Shown here piece by piece: positions 27,087 through 35,747 of a DNA stretch of 64,000 nt (position 1 is its first letter; each line of letters begins with the position of its first letter). The notes below the pieces were generated by a model that was given only the letters and a program-made list of their open reading frames with translations, was not told the origin of the DNA and did no database searches. Source of the stretch: Massilia solisilvae (lineage in GTDB: Bacteria; Pseudomonadota; Gammaproteobacteria; Burkholderiales; Burkholderiaceae_D); contig NZ_JANUGV010000002.1 of NCBI RefSeq assembly GCF_024753215.1, positions 248,001 to 312,000 on the forward strand, in the 5' to 3' direction. The translations under genes and the position numbers were made by a program.

Positions 27087-28325
27087 ATGCCCAACCAGAA
27101 CGACAAGCAAATCGCCCACGCCTTCGAGCCCGCCAGGCTGTCGCGCTCGTTCATCTTCGCCACCGGGATCGAGAACAGTTCGCCCACGATCACCGGGCCG
27201 GATGGCAAGACCGTGCGCATCGACGAAATGGAACTGTCCGGCCACTACCACCGCTGGCGCGAGGACTTCCAGCGCGTGCGCGAGCTCGGCATCCGATGCC
27301 TGCGTTACGGCCCGCCGTACTACCGCACGCACGTGGGGCCGGGCCAGTACGACTGGTCGTTTGCCGACGAGACCTTCAACGAGCTCAAGCGCATGCGCAT
27401 CCAGCCCATCGCCGACCTGTGCCACTTTGGCGTGCCCGACTGGCTGGGTAATTTCCAGAACCCGGACTTCCCGCGTTATTTCGCCGAGTATGCCGGCGCC
27501 TTTGCCAAGCGTTTTCCCTGGGTGCGCATGTTCACGCCGGTCAACGAGATGCTCGTGACGGCCGAGTTTTCCGCCCGCATCGGGTACTGGAACGAGCAGC
27601 GCCGCGACGACCGTTCCTTCGTCACCGCCGTCACGCACGTGGTGGAGGCCAACATCCGCGCCAGCGAGGCGATCTGCACTGTATGCAACCCGTGGTTCGT
27701 GCAGAGCGAATCGACGCGCTACTTCCACCCCTACAACCCGGATGCGGTCAAGCACACCGCGCACCTGAACGAGCGTCGCTTTCTCACGCTCGACCTGAAC
27801 TACAGCCATGCGCCGTCGGCGCGCATGCTCGAATACCTGCTCGACAACGGCATGGCCCGCGAAAAGTTCAACTATTTCATGGACCGCCACATCTGGCCCT
27901 CGTGCGTGATGGGCACCGACTATTACGAGACCAACGAAACCATCGTGTATCCCGACGGCAGCACCGACGTCTGCAACGTGCTCGGCTACTACGGCCTGAC
28001 GCGCCAGTACTACAGCCGCTTTCGCCTGCCGATCATGCATACCGAGACCAACCAGATGCAGGAACTGCGCGCCCGCCACTGGCTCGAGCGCCAGTGGGCC
28101 AACGTGCTGCGCCTGCGCCAGGAGGGCTACCCGATCATCGGCTTCACCTGGTACAGCCTGACGGACCAGGTGGACTGGGACATCGGCCTGCGCGAACTGC
28201 GCGGCCACCAGAACTCCAACGGGCTGTACGACATGGACCGCAAGATTCGCCCGGCGGGCGAGGAATACCGCCGCATCGTGCGCGAGTGGAGCGACGCGCT
28301 GGCGCACTCCGACATCCGTTTTTAA
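27087..28325 (+). CDS. Family 1-like glycosyl hydrolase
   Basis: A 412-residue TIM-barrel protein of the beta-glucosidase (GH1-like) group. The acid/base Glu is E154 in MFTPVNEM and the probable nucleophile is E320 in IMHTETNQ; other barrel segments are LRYGPPYYRTHVGPGQYDWS and DLCHFGVPDWLGNFQNPDF. No signal peptide is seen, so the enzyme is cytosolic. It starts 12 bp after the oxidase subunit IV gene on the same strand, which ties it to the respiratory operon, and is followed after 13 bp by an SDR. It could release a sugar that the following dehydrogenases oxidise; substrate unknown. Confidence 0.82.
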   Translation: MPNQNDKQIAHAFEPARLSRSFIFATGIENSSPTITGPDGKTVRIDEMELSGHYHRWREDFQRVRELGIRCLRYGPPYYRTHVGPGQYDWSFADETFNELKRMRIQPIADLCHFGVPDWLGNFQNPDFPRYFAEYAGAFAKRFPWVRMFTPVNEMLVTAEFSARIGYWNEQRRDDRSFVTAVTHVVEANIRASEAICTVCNPWFVQSESTRYFHPYNPDAVKHTAHLNERRFLTLDLNYSHAPSARMLEYLLDNGMAREKFNYFMDRHIWPSCVMGTDYYETNETIVYPDGSTDVCNVLGYYGLTRQYYSRFRLPIMHTETNQMQELRARHWLERQWANVLRLRQEGYPIIGFTWYSLTDQVDWDIGLRELRGHQNSNGLYDMDRKIRPAGEEYRRIVREWSDALAHSDIRF

Positions 28326-28338
28326 GAAGGGAGGCAGC

Positions 28339-29346
28339 ATGCAAGGACAAGTGGTGGTGGTAACCGGGGCCAATGCCGGGGTAGGGCGCGCCGCCGCGCG
28401 CGCGTTCGCCGACGCCGGCGCCGGCTGCGTGGCGCTGCTGGCGCGCGACCGCGAGCGACTGGAGAGCACGGCGCAAGAAGTGCGCGCGGCCGGCGCCAAA
28501 GCGCTGGTGGTGGAAGTGGACATGGCCGACGCCGCCGCGGTCGAGCGCGCAGCCGAGCGCGTGGAGGCCGAGGCAGGGCCGATCGCGGTCTGGGTCAACA
28601 ACGCGATGGCGACCATCTTTTCGCCCGTCGGCGAGATCACGCCCGAGGAGTTCGCGCGCGTGACCGAGGTGACCTACCTGGGCACCGTGTACGGCACGAT
28701 GAGCGCGCTCAGGCGCATGCGCTCACGCAATGCGGGCACCATCGTGCAGGTCGGCTCGGCGCTGGCCTACCGCTCGATCCCGCTGCAGTCGGCCTACTGT
28801 GGGGCCAAGCACGCGATCCGCGGCTTCACCGACTCGGTGCGCAGCGAACTCATTCACGACAACAGCGCGATCCGCATCTCCATGGTCCAGCTGCCCGGCG
28901 TGAACACCCCGCAGTTCGAATGGTGCCGCACGAAGATCCACCAGCACCCGCAGCCGGTGGGCACGGTGTACCAGCCGGAAGTGGCGGCCCGCGCCATCGT
29001 CTGGGCCGCCACCCACTACCGGCGCGAGATCTACGTCGGGCTGCCGGCGGTCGTGTCCATCGTGCTCAACAAGATGCTGCCCGGTGTGCTCGACAAGGTG
29101 ATGGCGCGCCGCGCCTACGAGCAGCAGTTCACCGCCGAGCCGATCCCGGCCGACCGCCCGGACAACCTGTTCCATCCGGTGCCGAGCCCCTACCGCGCGC
29201 ACGGCAGCTTCGAGCGTCGCGCCCACGCCAGCAGCCCCCAGCTGTGGACCTCGCTGCACCGCGACCTGGTCGGCAGCGTGCTTGCGCTGGCGGCCGTGTC
29301 AACGCTGGCGTGGACCCTGCTGCCGCGCCGCCGACTGCGGCGCTGA
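28339..29346 (+). CDS. Short-chain dehydrogenase/reductase with C-terminal membrane helix
   Basis: A 335-residue SDR: nucleotide-binding TGANAGVG (residues 9-16), NNA(M) at 87-90, catalytic Ser140 and Y153-x3-K157 (SAYCGAKH). After the catalytic core (about 250 residues) comes an extension rich in Arg/His/Pro that ends in a single hydrophobic helix (LVGSVLALAAVSTLAWTLL), suggesting membrane attachment. A GGAGG site precedes the ATG at 28339. It belongs to the gene run that follows the oxidase genes; a 107-bp gap before the next gene is the only longer interval in that run. Confidence 0.87.
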   Translation: MQGQVVVVTGANAGVGRAAARAFADAGAGCVALLARDRERLESTAQEVRAAGAKALVVEVDMADAAAVERAAERVEAEAGPIAVWVNNAMATIFSPVGEITPEEFARVTEVTYLGTVYGTMSALRRMRSRNAGTIVQVGSALAYRSIPLQSAYCGAKHAIRGFTDSVRSELIHDNSAIRISMVQLPGVNTPQFEWCRTKIHQHPQPVGTVYQPEVAARAIVWAATHYRREIYVGLPAVVSIVLNKMLPGVLDKVMARRAYEQQFTAEPIPADRPDNLFHPVPSPYRAHGSFERRAHASSPQLWTSLHRDLVGSVLALAAVSTLAWTLLPRRRLRR

Positions 29347-29453
29347 CGAACGGAACGCGCGCGACAAGGGTCCAAAATCGGCGTAAGGTTTTCAGTTTGT
29401 TGAACAAGCGGCGCGCGCCTGATCGGTTGGCGCGGCCGTGGCAAGGGCAGAGC

Positions 29454-30668
29454 ATGGACGCACAACCCGGACGTGTAGAACGCTTGCGCAGGCTGAAGTC
29501 TGCAATGGCCGAGTGCGACCTGTCGGCGCTGGTTTGCGTGCGCAACCTCGACGTGTTGCTGGTCAGCGGTTTCTGCCCGGTGATCGGCAACGCCGTGGCC
29601 ATCGTCACCGACGAGCCAAAGGTATTCCTGGTCGTGCCCGAGGAAGCGCGCGAGCTGGCCGAACGTGGCTGGGCCGATCGCATCGAGACTTACCGCCTCG
29701 GTTCCCTCGACCGTCTGGAAGACACGCCGCGCGAGCTGTTCGCACTGGTCGAGTCGCTGTTGCGCCCCCTGGCGGACGGCCTGACCCGCATCGGCATGGA
29801 AATGGGGCCGGTGCACCTTCCTGCCGCCTATGTGTCGATGAACGTGTACAGCGCCGCCTTGCGCGCCGAGCTGGAGCACGGGTTCTCGCGTGCCCAGCTT
29901 GCGCCGGCCGACGGGCTGCTCGCGTCGATGCGCATGCGGCCCACGCCGTGGGAGCGCGAGCGCATTCGCGGCGCGTGCACGATGGCCGGCGCCGCCTACC
30001 GCAAGGGCGCCGCCGCGCTGCGTCCGCAGGTGCCCGAGACGAACGCGGTGCTGCCGTTCCGCGCCGCCTACGCCGAGTGCGCGACCACGCATGCGCACGT
30101 CGCGCGCGCCGACAGCTACTTCTACTGCATGTCCGGCTCCAATGCCGCGTTGGCCTGGGCCGCGTTCCAGCAGTCGCGCATGACGCCGCTGGCGGCCGGC
30201 GTCACGGTCCTCGTGCACTGCAACGCCTACGCCGATGGCTATTGGACCGACCTGACCCGCACCTACGTGCTCGGCGCACCGGGAGAGGAGCTGCGCCGCA
30301 TCTTCGACGCCATCGCGCGCGCGCGTGACGCGGCGCTGGCGGCGATCCGCCCGGGTGTGCGCGCCTGCGATGTCGACAAGGCCGCGCGCGACGTGCTCGC
30401 CGCGGCCGGCTACGGCGCGGCATTCAAGCACCCGCTCGGCCACGGGGTCGGCTTCACTGCCATCGACCACAACGAGCCGCCGCGCATCCACCCGGCGTCG
30501 CGCCAGCTGCTGGAAGAGGACATGGTCTTCAACGTCGAGCCGGGCGTCTACATCGATGGCTTCGGCGGCGCGCGCGACTGCAATGTGGTCGCGGTGACGG
30601 GCGATGGCGTCGAGCTGCTGTCGCCATTCCAGCAAAGTCCGCAAGAGTGGTGCATTCCATTGAGTTGA
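29454..30668 (+). CDS. M24 (Xaa-Pro peptidase/creatinase-fold) protein, metal site altered
   Basis: A 404-residue protein of the aminopeptidase P/creatinase family: an N-terminal creatinase domain to about 160, then the pita-bread domain. Of the five metal ligands of true M24 peptidases, three are present: the second Asp in GYWTDLTRTY, His in HPLGHGVGF and Glu in FNVEPGVYI. The first Asp position is His (VLVHCNAYADG), and the last Glu position reads Cys (GGARDCNVV instead of the usual G-R-I-E-D). A dinuclear metal peptidase is therefore doubtful; a metal-free creatinase-like hydrolase or altered metal site is more likely. The ATG at 29454 is preceded by a GGGCAG segment. It is followed after 12 bp by the ThDP enzyme gene. 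Confidence 0.8.
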   Translation: MDAQPGRVERLRRLKSAMAECDLSALVCVRNLDVLLVSGFCPVIGNAVAIVTDEPKVFLVVPEEARELAERGWADRIETYRLGSLDRLEDTPRELFALVESLLRPLADGLTRIGMEMGPVHLPAAYVSMNVYSAALRAELEHGFSRAQLAPADGLLASMRMRPTPWERERIRGACTMAGAAYRKGAAALRPQVPETNAVLPFRAAYAECATTHAHVARADSYFYCMSGSNAALAWAAFQQSRMTPLAAGVTVLVHCNAYADGYWTDLTRTYVLGAPGEELRRIFDAIARARDAALAAIRPGVRACDVDKAARDVLAAAGYGAAFKHPLGHGVGFTAIDHNEPPRIHPASRQLLEEDMVFNVEPGVYIDGFGGARDCNVVAVTGDGVELLSPFQQSPQEWCIPLS

Positions 30669-30680
30669 GGGAGAAAGATC

Positions 30681-32474
30681 ATGGCCAGGACAGTCGGCGA
30701 TTTCGTGGTGGAGCGCCTGTACGAATGGGGCGTGCGCCGCATCTTCGGGTACCCGGGCGACGGCATCAATGGCGTGCTCGGGTCGCTCAACCGCTTCGGC
30801 AACGACCGCATCACCTTCATCCAGGTGCGGCACGAAGAGATGGCCGCGTTCATGGCCTGCGCCTACGCCAAGTTCACGGGCGAGCTGGGCGTGTGCCTGT
30901 CCACCGGCGGCCCCGGCGCCACCCACCTGATCACCGGCCTGTACGACGCCAAGCTGGACCACATGCCGGTGCTCGCGATCACCGGGCAGGCCCCGCGCAC
31001 AGCGCGCGGCGCGCACTACCAGCAAGAGCTCAACCTGGACCGCGTGTTCGCCGACGTGGCCGAATACGTGCAGGAGGCCGAGGCGCCGGCCCAGGTGCGC
31101 CACCTGGTCGATTCCTGCTGCCGGATCGCGATCGCGCGGCGCGGCGTGTCGGTGCTGGTGCTGCCCGGCGACCTGCAGGACATGCCCTACCACGACCCGC
31201 CGCGCCATCATGGCTCGGTCTCCTCCGGCATCGGCTACGCGCGCCCGACCGTGCTGCCGCACGACGCCGAGCTGCGCCGCGCCGCGGACGTGCTCAACGC
31301 CGGCGACAAGGTCGCAATGCTGGTCGGCGCCGGCGCGCTTGGCTCGTCCGACGAGGTGGAGACGGTTGCACGCAAGCTCAACGCCGGCGTGGCCAAGGCG
31401 CTGCTGGGTAAGGCGGTGCTGCCGGACGATCTGCCGTGGGTAACCGGCTCCATCGGCTACCTTGGCACGGAGCCGAGCTACGACATGATGATGGAATGCG
31501 ACACGCTGCTGATGGTCGGCACCGGCTTCCCGTACAGCGAATTCCTGCCCAAGGAAGGCAAGGTGCGCGCGGTGCAGGTGGACATCGATCCGTCGATGCT
31601 CAGCATCCGCTTTCCGTGCGAGGTCAACCTGCACGGCGATGCCGGCGCCACGCTGCGCGCCTTGCTGCCGCTGCTGAAGGACCGGCCCGCGGGCGGCGCC
31701 TGGCGCGAGCGCATCGAACACCACGTGCGCGAGTGGTGGAAGACGGCGCAGGAGCGTGCCATGGCCAAGGCCAACCCGATCAACCCGCAGCGCGTCGCAT
31801 GGGAGCTGTCGCCGCAGCTCCCAAGCCACGCCATCATCACCAGCGACTCCGGCTCGTGCGCCAACTGGTACGCGCGCGACCTCAAGATCCGGCGCGGCAT
31901 GGATTGTTCGCTGTCCGGCAGCCTGGCGTCGATGGGCGCCGCGGTGCCGTACGCGATCGCCGCCAAGTTCGCCCACCCGTCGCGGCCCGTGATCGCCATG
32001 GTGGGCGACGGCGCCATGCAGATGAATAACATGGCCGAACTGATCACGATCGCCAAGTACTGGCGCACCTGGTCCAATCCCGCGTGCGTGGTCTGCGTCT
32101 TCAACAACGAAGACCTGAACCAGGTGACTTGGGAGCAGCGCATCATGCAGGGCGATCCCAAGTTCGAGGCAACCCAGCGTATCCCGGACGTGCCATACCA
32201 CCGCTTCGCCTCGCTGATCGGCCTGAAAGGCATTTACTGCAACGAGCCGGACAAGGTGGCGCTGGCGTGGGAGGAAGCGCTGGCTGCCGACCGGCCGGTG
32301 GTGGTCGAATTCAAGACCGACCCCGAGGTGCCGCCGCTGCCGCCGCACATCACCTTCGAGCAGGCGCGCAAGTTCGCGTCCACCACCTTCAAGGGCGACC
32401 CCAACGAAGCCGGCATGCTGGCCGGCGTGGTACGGCAGGTCCTGGGCGGCATTCTGCCCGGGGAAAAGGAATGA
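30681..32474 (+). CDS. Thiamine-diphosphate-dependent enzyme (pyruvate oxidase/acetolactate synthase family)
   Basis: A 597-residue three-domain ThDP enzyme. The N-terminal pyrimidine-binding domain contains the activating Glu in QVRHEEMAAFMACAYAKFTG. A central FAD/nucleotide-binding-type domain spans about residues 195-330. The C-terminal pyrophosphate domain has the GDG...N motif (MVGDGAMQMNNMAELITIAK). Closest in layout to PoxB-type pyruvate oxidase or benzoylformate decarboxylase-like proteins; the exact 2-oxoacid is not predictable. A GGGAG site precedes the ATG, and its stop overlaps the next gene by 4 bp. It may decarboxylate a 2-oxoacid made by the hydroxyacid dehydrogenase at the end of the run. 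Confidence 0.85.
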   Translation: MARTVGDFVVERLYEWGVRRIFGYPGDGINGVLGSLNRFGNDRITFIQVRHEEMAAFMACAYAKFTGELGVCLSTGGPGATHLITGLYDAKLDHMPVLAITGQAPRTARGAHYQQELNLDRVFADVAEYVQEAEAPAQVRHLVDSCCRIAIARRGVSVLVLPGDLQDMPYHDPPRHHGSVSSGIGYARPTVLPHDAELRRAADVLNAGDKVAMLVGAGALGSSDEVETVARKLNAGVAKALLGKAVLPDDLPWVTGSIGYLGTEPSYDMMMECDTLLMVGTGFPYSEFLPKEGKVRAVQVDIDPSMLSIRFPCEVNLHGDAGATLRALLPLLKDRPAGGAWRERIEHHVREWWKTAQERAMAKANPINPQRVAWELSPQLPSHAIITSDSGSCANWYARDLKIRRGMDCSLSGSLASMGAAVPYAIAAKFAHPSRPVIAMVGDGAMQMNNMAELITIAKYWRTWSNPACVVCVFNNEDLNQVTWEQRIMQGDPKFEATQRIPDVPYHRFASLIGLKGIYCNEPDKVALAWEEALAADRPVVVEFKTDPEVPPLPPHITFEQARKFASTTFKGDPNEAGMLAGVVRQVLGGILPGEKE

Positions 32475-33511
32475 GACCCGAGCCGGAGCTTGTGACGCTG
32501 CGGCCCCCGCGCGCCGGCAGCGCACCGATGGCGCAGGTGCTGGGCGGCGTTTGCCTGGCCGCCGCACTCGCCGCACTGCTGCGTCCCCCACGCCGCCCCG
32601 TCGTCCCGGCGCACGCCGGGACCCATGCTGAGCATGCAGGCACGCGCTCCCTGAGCCACCCCGATCATCGGCACGTCGTCCCCGCGCAGGCGGGGACCCT
32701 TGCTGAGCATCCCGTCCCGCAACGCGAAACCGCGATTTCGGCCGCCCGCTCCCTGCACCACGCCGCCGCGCTGCTCGCCCTCTCGGTACTGCTGGACAGC
32801 GCCATCGAACACTACCGCGGCCAATTCGAGAACCCCGGCATGTTCGCGCCGCTGGCCGCGTCGCTCGCCGCGAGCTGGGCGGGCGCCAGGGCAGGGCGCA
32901 CGCGCTCCAACGGGACAATTTACGCAACCGCGCTCGCCACCGGCCTGGCCGGCACCGCCTTCCACGCCTACAACCTTGTGCGCCGCCCCGGCGGCTTGTG
33001 CTGGCAAAACCTGTTCTACGCCGCCCCGCTCGGCGCCCCAGCCGCCTTGGTGCTGGCCGGCGCATACGGACTGGCCGCAACGCGCGTGGCCAGCAAGGCG
33101 CCTGCAGCGCTGTTCGGCCTGCCGCCCGGACGCGCCCTCAGTGGTCTCACCGCCATTGGCATCGCCGGCACGGTCGCCGAGGCGGGCATGCTGCACTTTC
33201 GCGGCGCCTATCACCGCCCGGCGATGTGGCTGCCGGTGACACTGCCGCCGCTCTCGGCAGCCTTCCTGCTGCGCGCAGCAGCCGGCGCGCGCGACCGGCT
33301 GGCCCGCGCTTGCCTTGGCCTGACCGCGCTGCTCGGCGTGGCCGGTGTCGCCTTCCACGCGAGCGGCATCGCGCGCCAGATGGGCGGCTGGCGCAACTGG
33401 CGCCAGAACTTGCTGTCCGGCCCGCCGCTGCCTGCGCCGCCGAGCTTCCTGGCGCTGGCCCTCGCGGGCCGCGCCGCGCTGAAGCTGCACGAGAGCGGGA
33501 GGACGCGATGA
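32471..33511 (+). CDS. Polytopic membrane protein carrying two in-frame chromosomal repeats
   Basis: A 346-residue membrane protein of unknown function with about eight hydrophobic segments. Several segments carry conserved-looking features: TGLAGTAFHAYNLVRRPGG, GVAFHASGIARQMGGWRNW and WQNLFYAAPLGAPAALVL. After the first helix the reading frame passes through two copies of the dispersed palindromic repeat, which encode VVPAHAGTHAEH and VVPAQAGTLAEH. The protein overlaps its neighbours by 4 bp on both sides (ATGA), so it is co-translated with the ThDP enzyme and the dehydrogenase subunit. It could be a membrane anchor for the downstream dehydrogenase; this is inference from position. Confidence 0.72.
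   Translation: MRPEPELVTLRPPRAGSAPMAQVLGGVCLAAALAALLRPPRRPVVPAHAGTHAEHAGTRSLSHPDHRHVVPAQAGTLAEHPVPQRETAISAARSLHHAAALLALSVLLDSAIEHYRGQFENPGMFAPLAASLAASWAGARAGRTRSNGTIYATALATGLAGTAFHAYNLVRRPGGLCWQNLFYAAPLGAPAALVLAGAYGLAATRVASKAPAALFGLPPGRALSGLTAIGIAGTVAEAGMLHFRGAYHRPAMWLPVTLPPLSAAFLLRAAAGARDRLARACLGLTALLGVAGVAFHASGIARQMGGWRNWRQNLLSGPPLPAPPSFLALALAGRAALKLHESGRTR
32599..32633 (+). repeat. Dispersed palindromic repeat (CGTCGTCCCGGCG family), copy a
   Basis: Begins CGTCGTCCCGGC, forms the hairpin CCCGGCGcacGCCGGG, then ACCCATGCTGAGC. It lies inside the membrane-protein gene and is translated in frame. Other copies: 32674, 39051, 39126 (inverted), 43051 and 46487. Confidence 0.85.
32674..32707 (+). 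repeat. Dispersed palindromic repeat, copy b
   Basis: A variant copy with a CCCCGCgcaGGCGGGG hairpin followed by ACCCTTGCTGAGC. It sits 40 bp after copy a within the same coding frame. The hairpin arms differ from copy a in a compensatory way, so the structure is conserved. Confidence 0.8.
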
Positions 33512-34116
33512 CGCCCGCATACCCCGGTTACCAGGTGCTTGACAAGTGGAACAGCGTGTCCTTCGACGACACCACGCGAACCGTGCTGCGCGAGCGTCTG
33601 GATACCGTGCCGCCGCGCCGCTTCTTCCGCGAGCAGGAATGGCGCCTGCTCGACGCCATTGTCGCGCGCGTACTGCCCCAGCCCGACCGCAGCGAGCCGG
33701 TGCCCATCACGCCCTGGATCGACGCGCAACTGCACGACGGCGTGCAGGAAGGTTTCCGCTACGCGAACATGCCGCCGCAAGCGCAGGCGTGGCGGGGCGG
33801 CCTGGCCGCCATCGAAGCGGAGGCACGCTACCGCCACGACCTTGGCTTTTGCGATTTGCCTGCCGCGCTGGCCGATGATCTGCTCGCGGCCTTGGAACGG
33901 GACCAAGCAACGCCCGGCCTGTGGCCCGGCATGAACGCGCAATGCTTCTTCATCACCGTGCTGGCCAAGACCATCGTCGGCTTCTACTACGCGCACCCGG
34001 CGGCATGGAGCGAGATCGGCTTTGGCGGCCCGGCCAGCCCGCGCGGCTACGTGCGGCTCGGCTTTGACCAGCGCGACGCCTGGGAAGCGAAGGAGGCGCA
34101 GTGGAACCCGGAGTGA
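33508..34116 (+). CDS. Gluconate 2-dehydrogenase subunit 3-like protein (gamma subunit)
   Basis: A 202-residue protein of the family that partners GMC-type dehydrogenases (subunit 3 / gamma). Recognisable segments: FFREQEWRLLDAIVARVLPQ near residue 40 and FFITVLAKTIVGFYYAHPAA, with the pattern WSEIGFGGPASPRGY at the end. Characterised gamma subunits usually carry a Tat signal that exports the flavin subunit; none is visible here. The gene overlaps the membrane protein before it (ATGA) and the GMC gene after it (16 bp), supporting complex formation with that flavoprotein. Confidence 0.85.
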   Translation: MTPAYPGYQVLDKWNSVSFDDTTRTVLRERLDTVPPRRFFREQEWRLLDAIVARVLPQPDRSEPVPITPWIDAQLHDGVQEGFRYANMPPQAQAWRGGLAAIEAEARYRHDLGFCDLPAALADDLLAALERDQATPGLWPGMNAQCFFITVLAKTIVGFYYAHPAAWSEIGFGGPASPRGYVRLGFDQRDAWEAKEAQWNPE

Positions 34117-35738
34117 TCCGCGCCGCGCATGGCCGTGCCCCGGACGTGTTCACGCCTGGCGGCTGGGTGCCGATGCGTGAGCATGCGCTCGACGAGCCGG
34201 TCGATTTCGCCATCGTCGGTGCCGGCGCGGGTGGCGCCACGCTTGCGTGCAAGCTGTCCGGCTACGGCTTTTCCACGGTGGTGTTCGATGCCGGCCCGTT
34301 CTGGCGCCCGCTGGACGACTTCGCCTCCGACGAGCTCGAACAACAGAAGCTCTTCTGGCTCGACGAGCGCATCACGGCCGGCGACGATCCGATTGCGCTC
34401 GGCGGGAACAACTGCGGCCGTGGCGTCGGCGGCTCGACGGTCCACTTCAGCATGATCTCGCTGCGCTGGCGGCCCGAATGGTTCCAGTGCCGCAGCCGCC
34501 TGGGCTACGGATTGGACTGGCCGATCACTTACGAGGAGCTGGCGCCGTACTACCGCGAGGCCGAGCAGGCGCTGCGCGTGGCCGGACCGGTACGCTATCC
34601 ATGGGGGCCGCCGCGCGAGCGCTACCCGTACCGAGAACACGAGCTCAATGCCGCCGCGCTGGTGCTGGCGCGTGGCGCCGAACGGCTCGGCATCGGCTGG
34701 GCCGCCACGCCGCTGGCCACGCTGTCCGCGCCCGGCGGCCAGTCACCGCCGTGCGTGTACCGCGGCTTCTGCAACTTCGGCTGCTCCACCAACGCCAAGC
34801 AAAGCGCGCTGGTCACGTGGATCCCGCGTGCGCTCATGAACGGGGCCGAGGTGCGCGACCTGGCGATGGTTGGCCGCATCGAGACCGACACCCTGGGCAG
34901 GGCGACAGGCGTGCACTTCATGCGCGAAGGCCGCTGGCAGTTCCAGCGCGCCCGCAACGTCGTGGTATCCGGCTACGCCATCGAAACGCCTCGCCTGCTG
35001 CTCAACTCCGCGGGCCCGCGCCACCCGCACGGCCTGGCCAACAGTTCTGGCCTGGTCGGCACGCACCTGACCACGCACGCGGGCCCGGGCGTATGGGCCA
35101 CCTTCGACGAAGCCATCCGCTGGTACAAGGCGCCGCCCAACATGGCCGTGACCGAGCACTGGAACTACCATGACGACGGCAAGGACTGCCACGGCGGCTA
35201 TGCCTTCATGAGCCAGGGGCCGCTGCCGCGCGCATGGGCGCAGATCCTGGTCACCGAGCGCCACCTGTGGGGTGCGCGGCTGCGCGACGAAATGGTCAAG
35301 TACAACCACATGGCCGGCTTCGTCGCCGTGGCCGAGACCGAGCCGCGCCCGCAAAACCGCGTCGAAGTGGTGGCGGACGAGGTGGACCAGTACGGACTGC
35401 CGATCCCGCGCGTGAGCTTTTCGTATTCCGACAACGACCGCCGCCTGCAGCGCCATTCGGTGCAATCGATGCGCGCCGTGCTGGAGGCGGCCGGCGGCTA
35501 CGACACCTGGACCAGCGACGACACCAGCCACCTGCTCGGCACCTGCCGCATGGGCACGGACCGCGTGAACAGCGTGGTCGATGCGGACGGCCGCAGCTGG
35601 GACGTGCCGAACCTGTGGATCTGCGACGGCTCGCTATTCCCGACCTGCGGTGGCGTCAACCCGTCGCTGACGATCCAGGCGCTGGCCTGCCGCATGGGCG
35701 ACCGGATTCGCGCGCTCGCCGGCGGCGGCGAACTTTAG
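34101..35738 (+). CDS. GMC oxidoreductase, FAD-dependent dehydrogenase alpha subunit with Fe-S motif
   Basis: A 545-residue flavoenzyme starting at GTG 34101 behind a GGAGG site and overlapping the subunit 3 gene. FAD-binding GAGAGGATLACKL (residues 40-52) and GGNNCGRGVGGSTVHF are clear. The C-terminal catalytic part has HLLGTCRMGTD and TCGGVNPSLTIQALA, the His/Asn pair of the family. Residues C218-x5-C224-x3-C228 (CVYRGFCNFGC) match the spacing that binds a [3Fe-4S] cluster in FAD-dependent glucose dehydrogenase alpha subunits. No Tat or Sec signal is visible, and no multiheme cytochrome beta subunit gene is adjacent. It probably oxidises a sugar or alcohol; the acceptor is unknown. Confidence 0.88.
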   Translation: MEPGVIRAAHGRAPDVFTPGGWVPMREHALDEPVDFAIVGAGAGGATLACKLSGYGFSTVVFDAGPFWRPLDDFASDELEQQKLFWLDERITAGDDPIALGGNNCGRGVGGSTVHFSMISLRWRPEWFQCRSRLGYGLDWPITYEELAPYYREAEQALRVAGPVRYPWGPPRERYPYREHELNAAALVLARGAERLGIGWAATPLATLSAPGGQSPPCVYRGFCNFGCSTNAKQSALVTWIPRALMNGAEVRDLAMVGRIETDTLGRATGVHFMREGRWQFQRARNVVVSGYAIETPRLLLNSAGPRHPHGLANSSGLVGTHLTTHAGPGVWATFDEAIRWYKAPPNMAVTEHWNYHDDGKDCHGGYAFMSQGPLPRAWAQILVTERHLWGARLRDEMVKYNHMAGFVAVAETEPRPQNRVEVVADEVDQYGLPIPRVSFSYSDNDRRLQRHSVQSMRAVLEAAGGYDTWTSDDTSHLLGTCRMGTDRVNSVVDADGRSWDVPNLWICDGSLFPTCGGVNPSLTIQALACRMGDRIRALAGGGEL

Positions 35739-35747
35739 GAGGACAGC

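Noticed and set aside
32599..32707. CRISPR-like array from two repeats 75 bp apart.
   Set aside because: The repeats are palindromic, variable, dispersed over the window and within coding sequence; there are no cas genes and no regular spacers.
29190..33080. Very long minus-strand open frame (about 1,300 codons) opposite the SDR, M24 and ThDP genes.
   Set aside because: GC-rich antisense shadow: His/Arg/Gly-biased translation without domains, while the plus-strand frames show catalytic motifs and ribosome sites.
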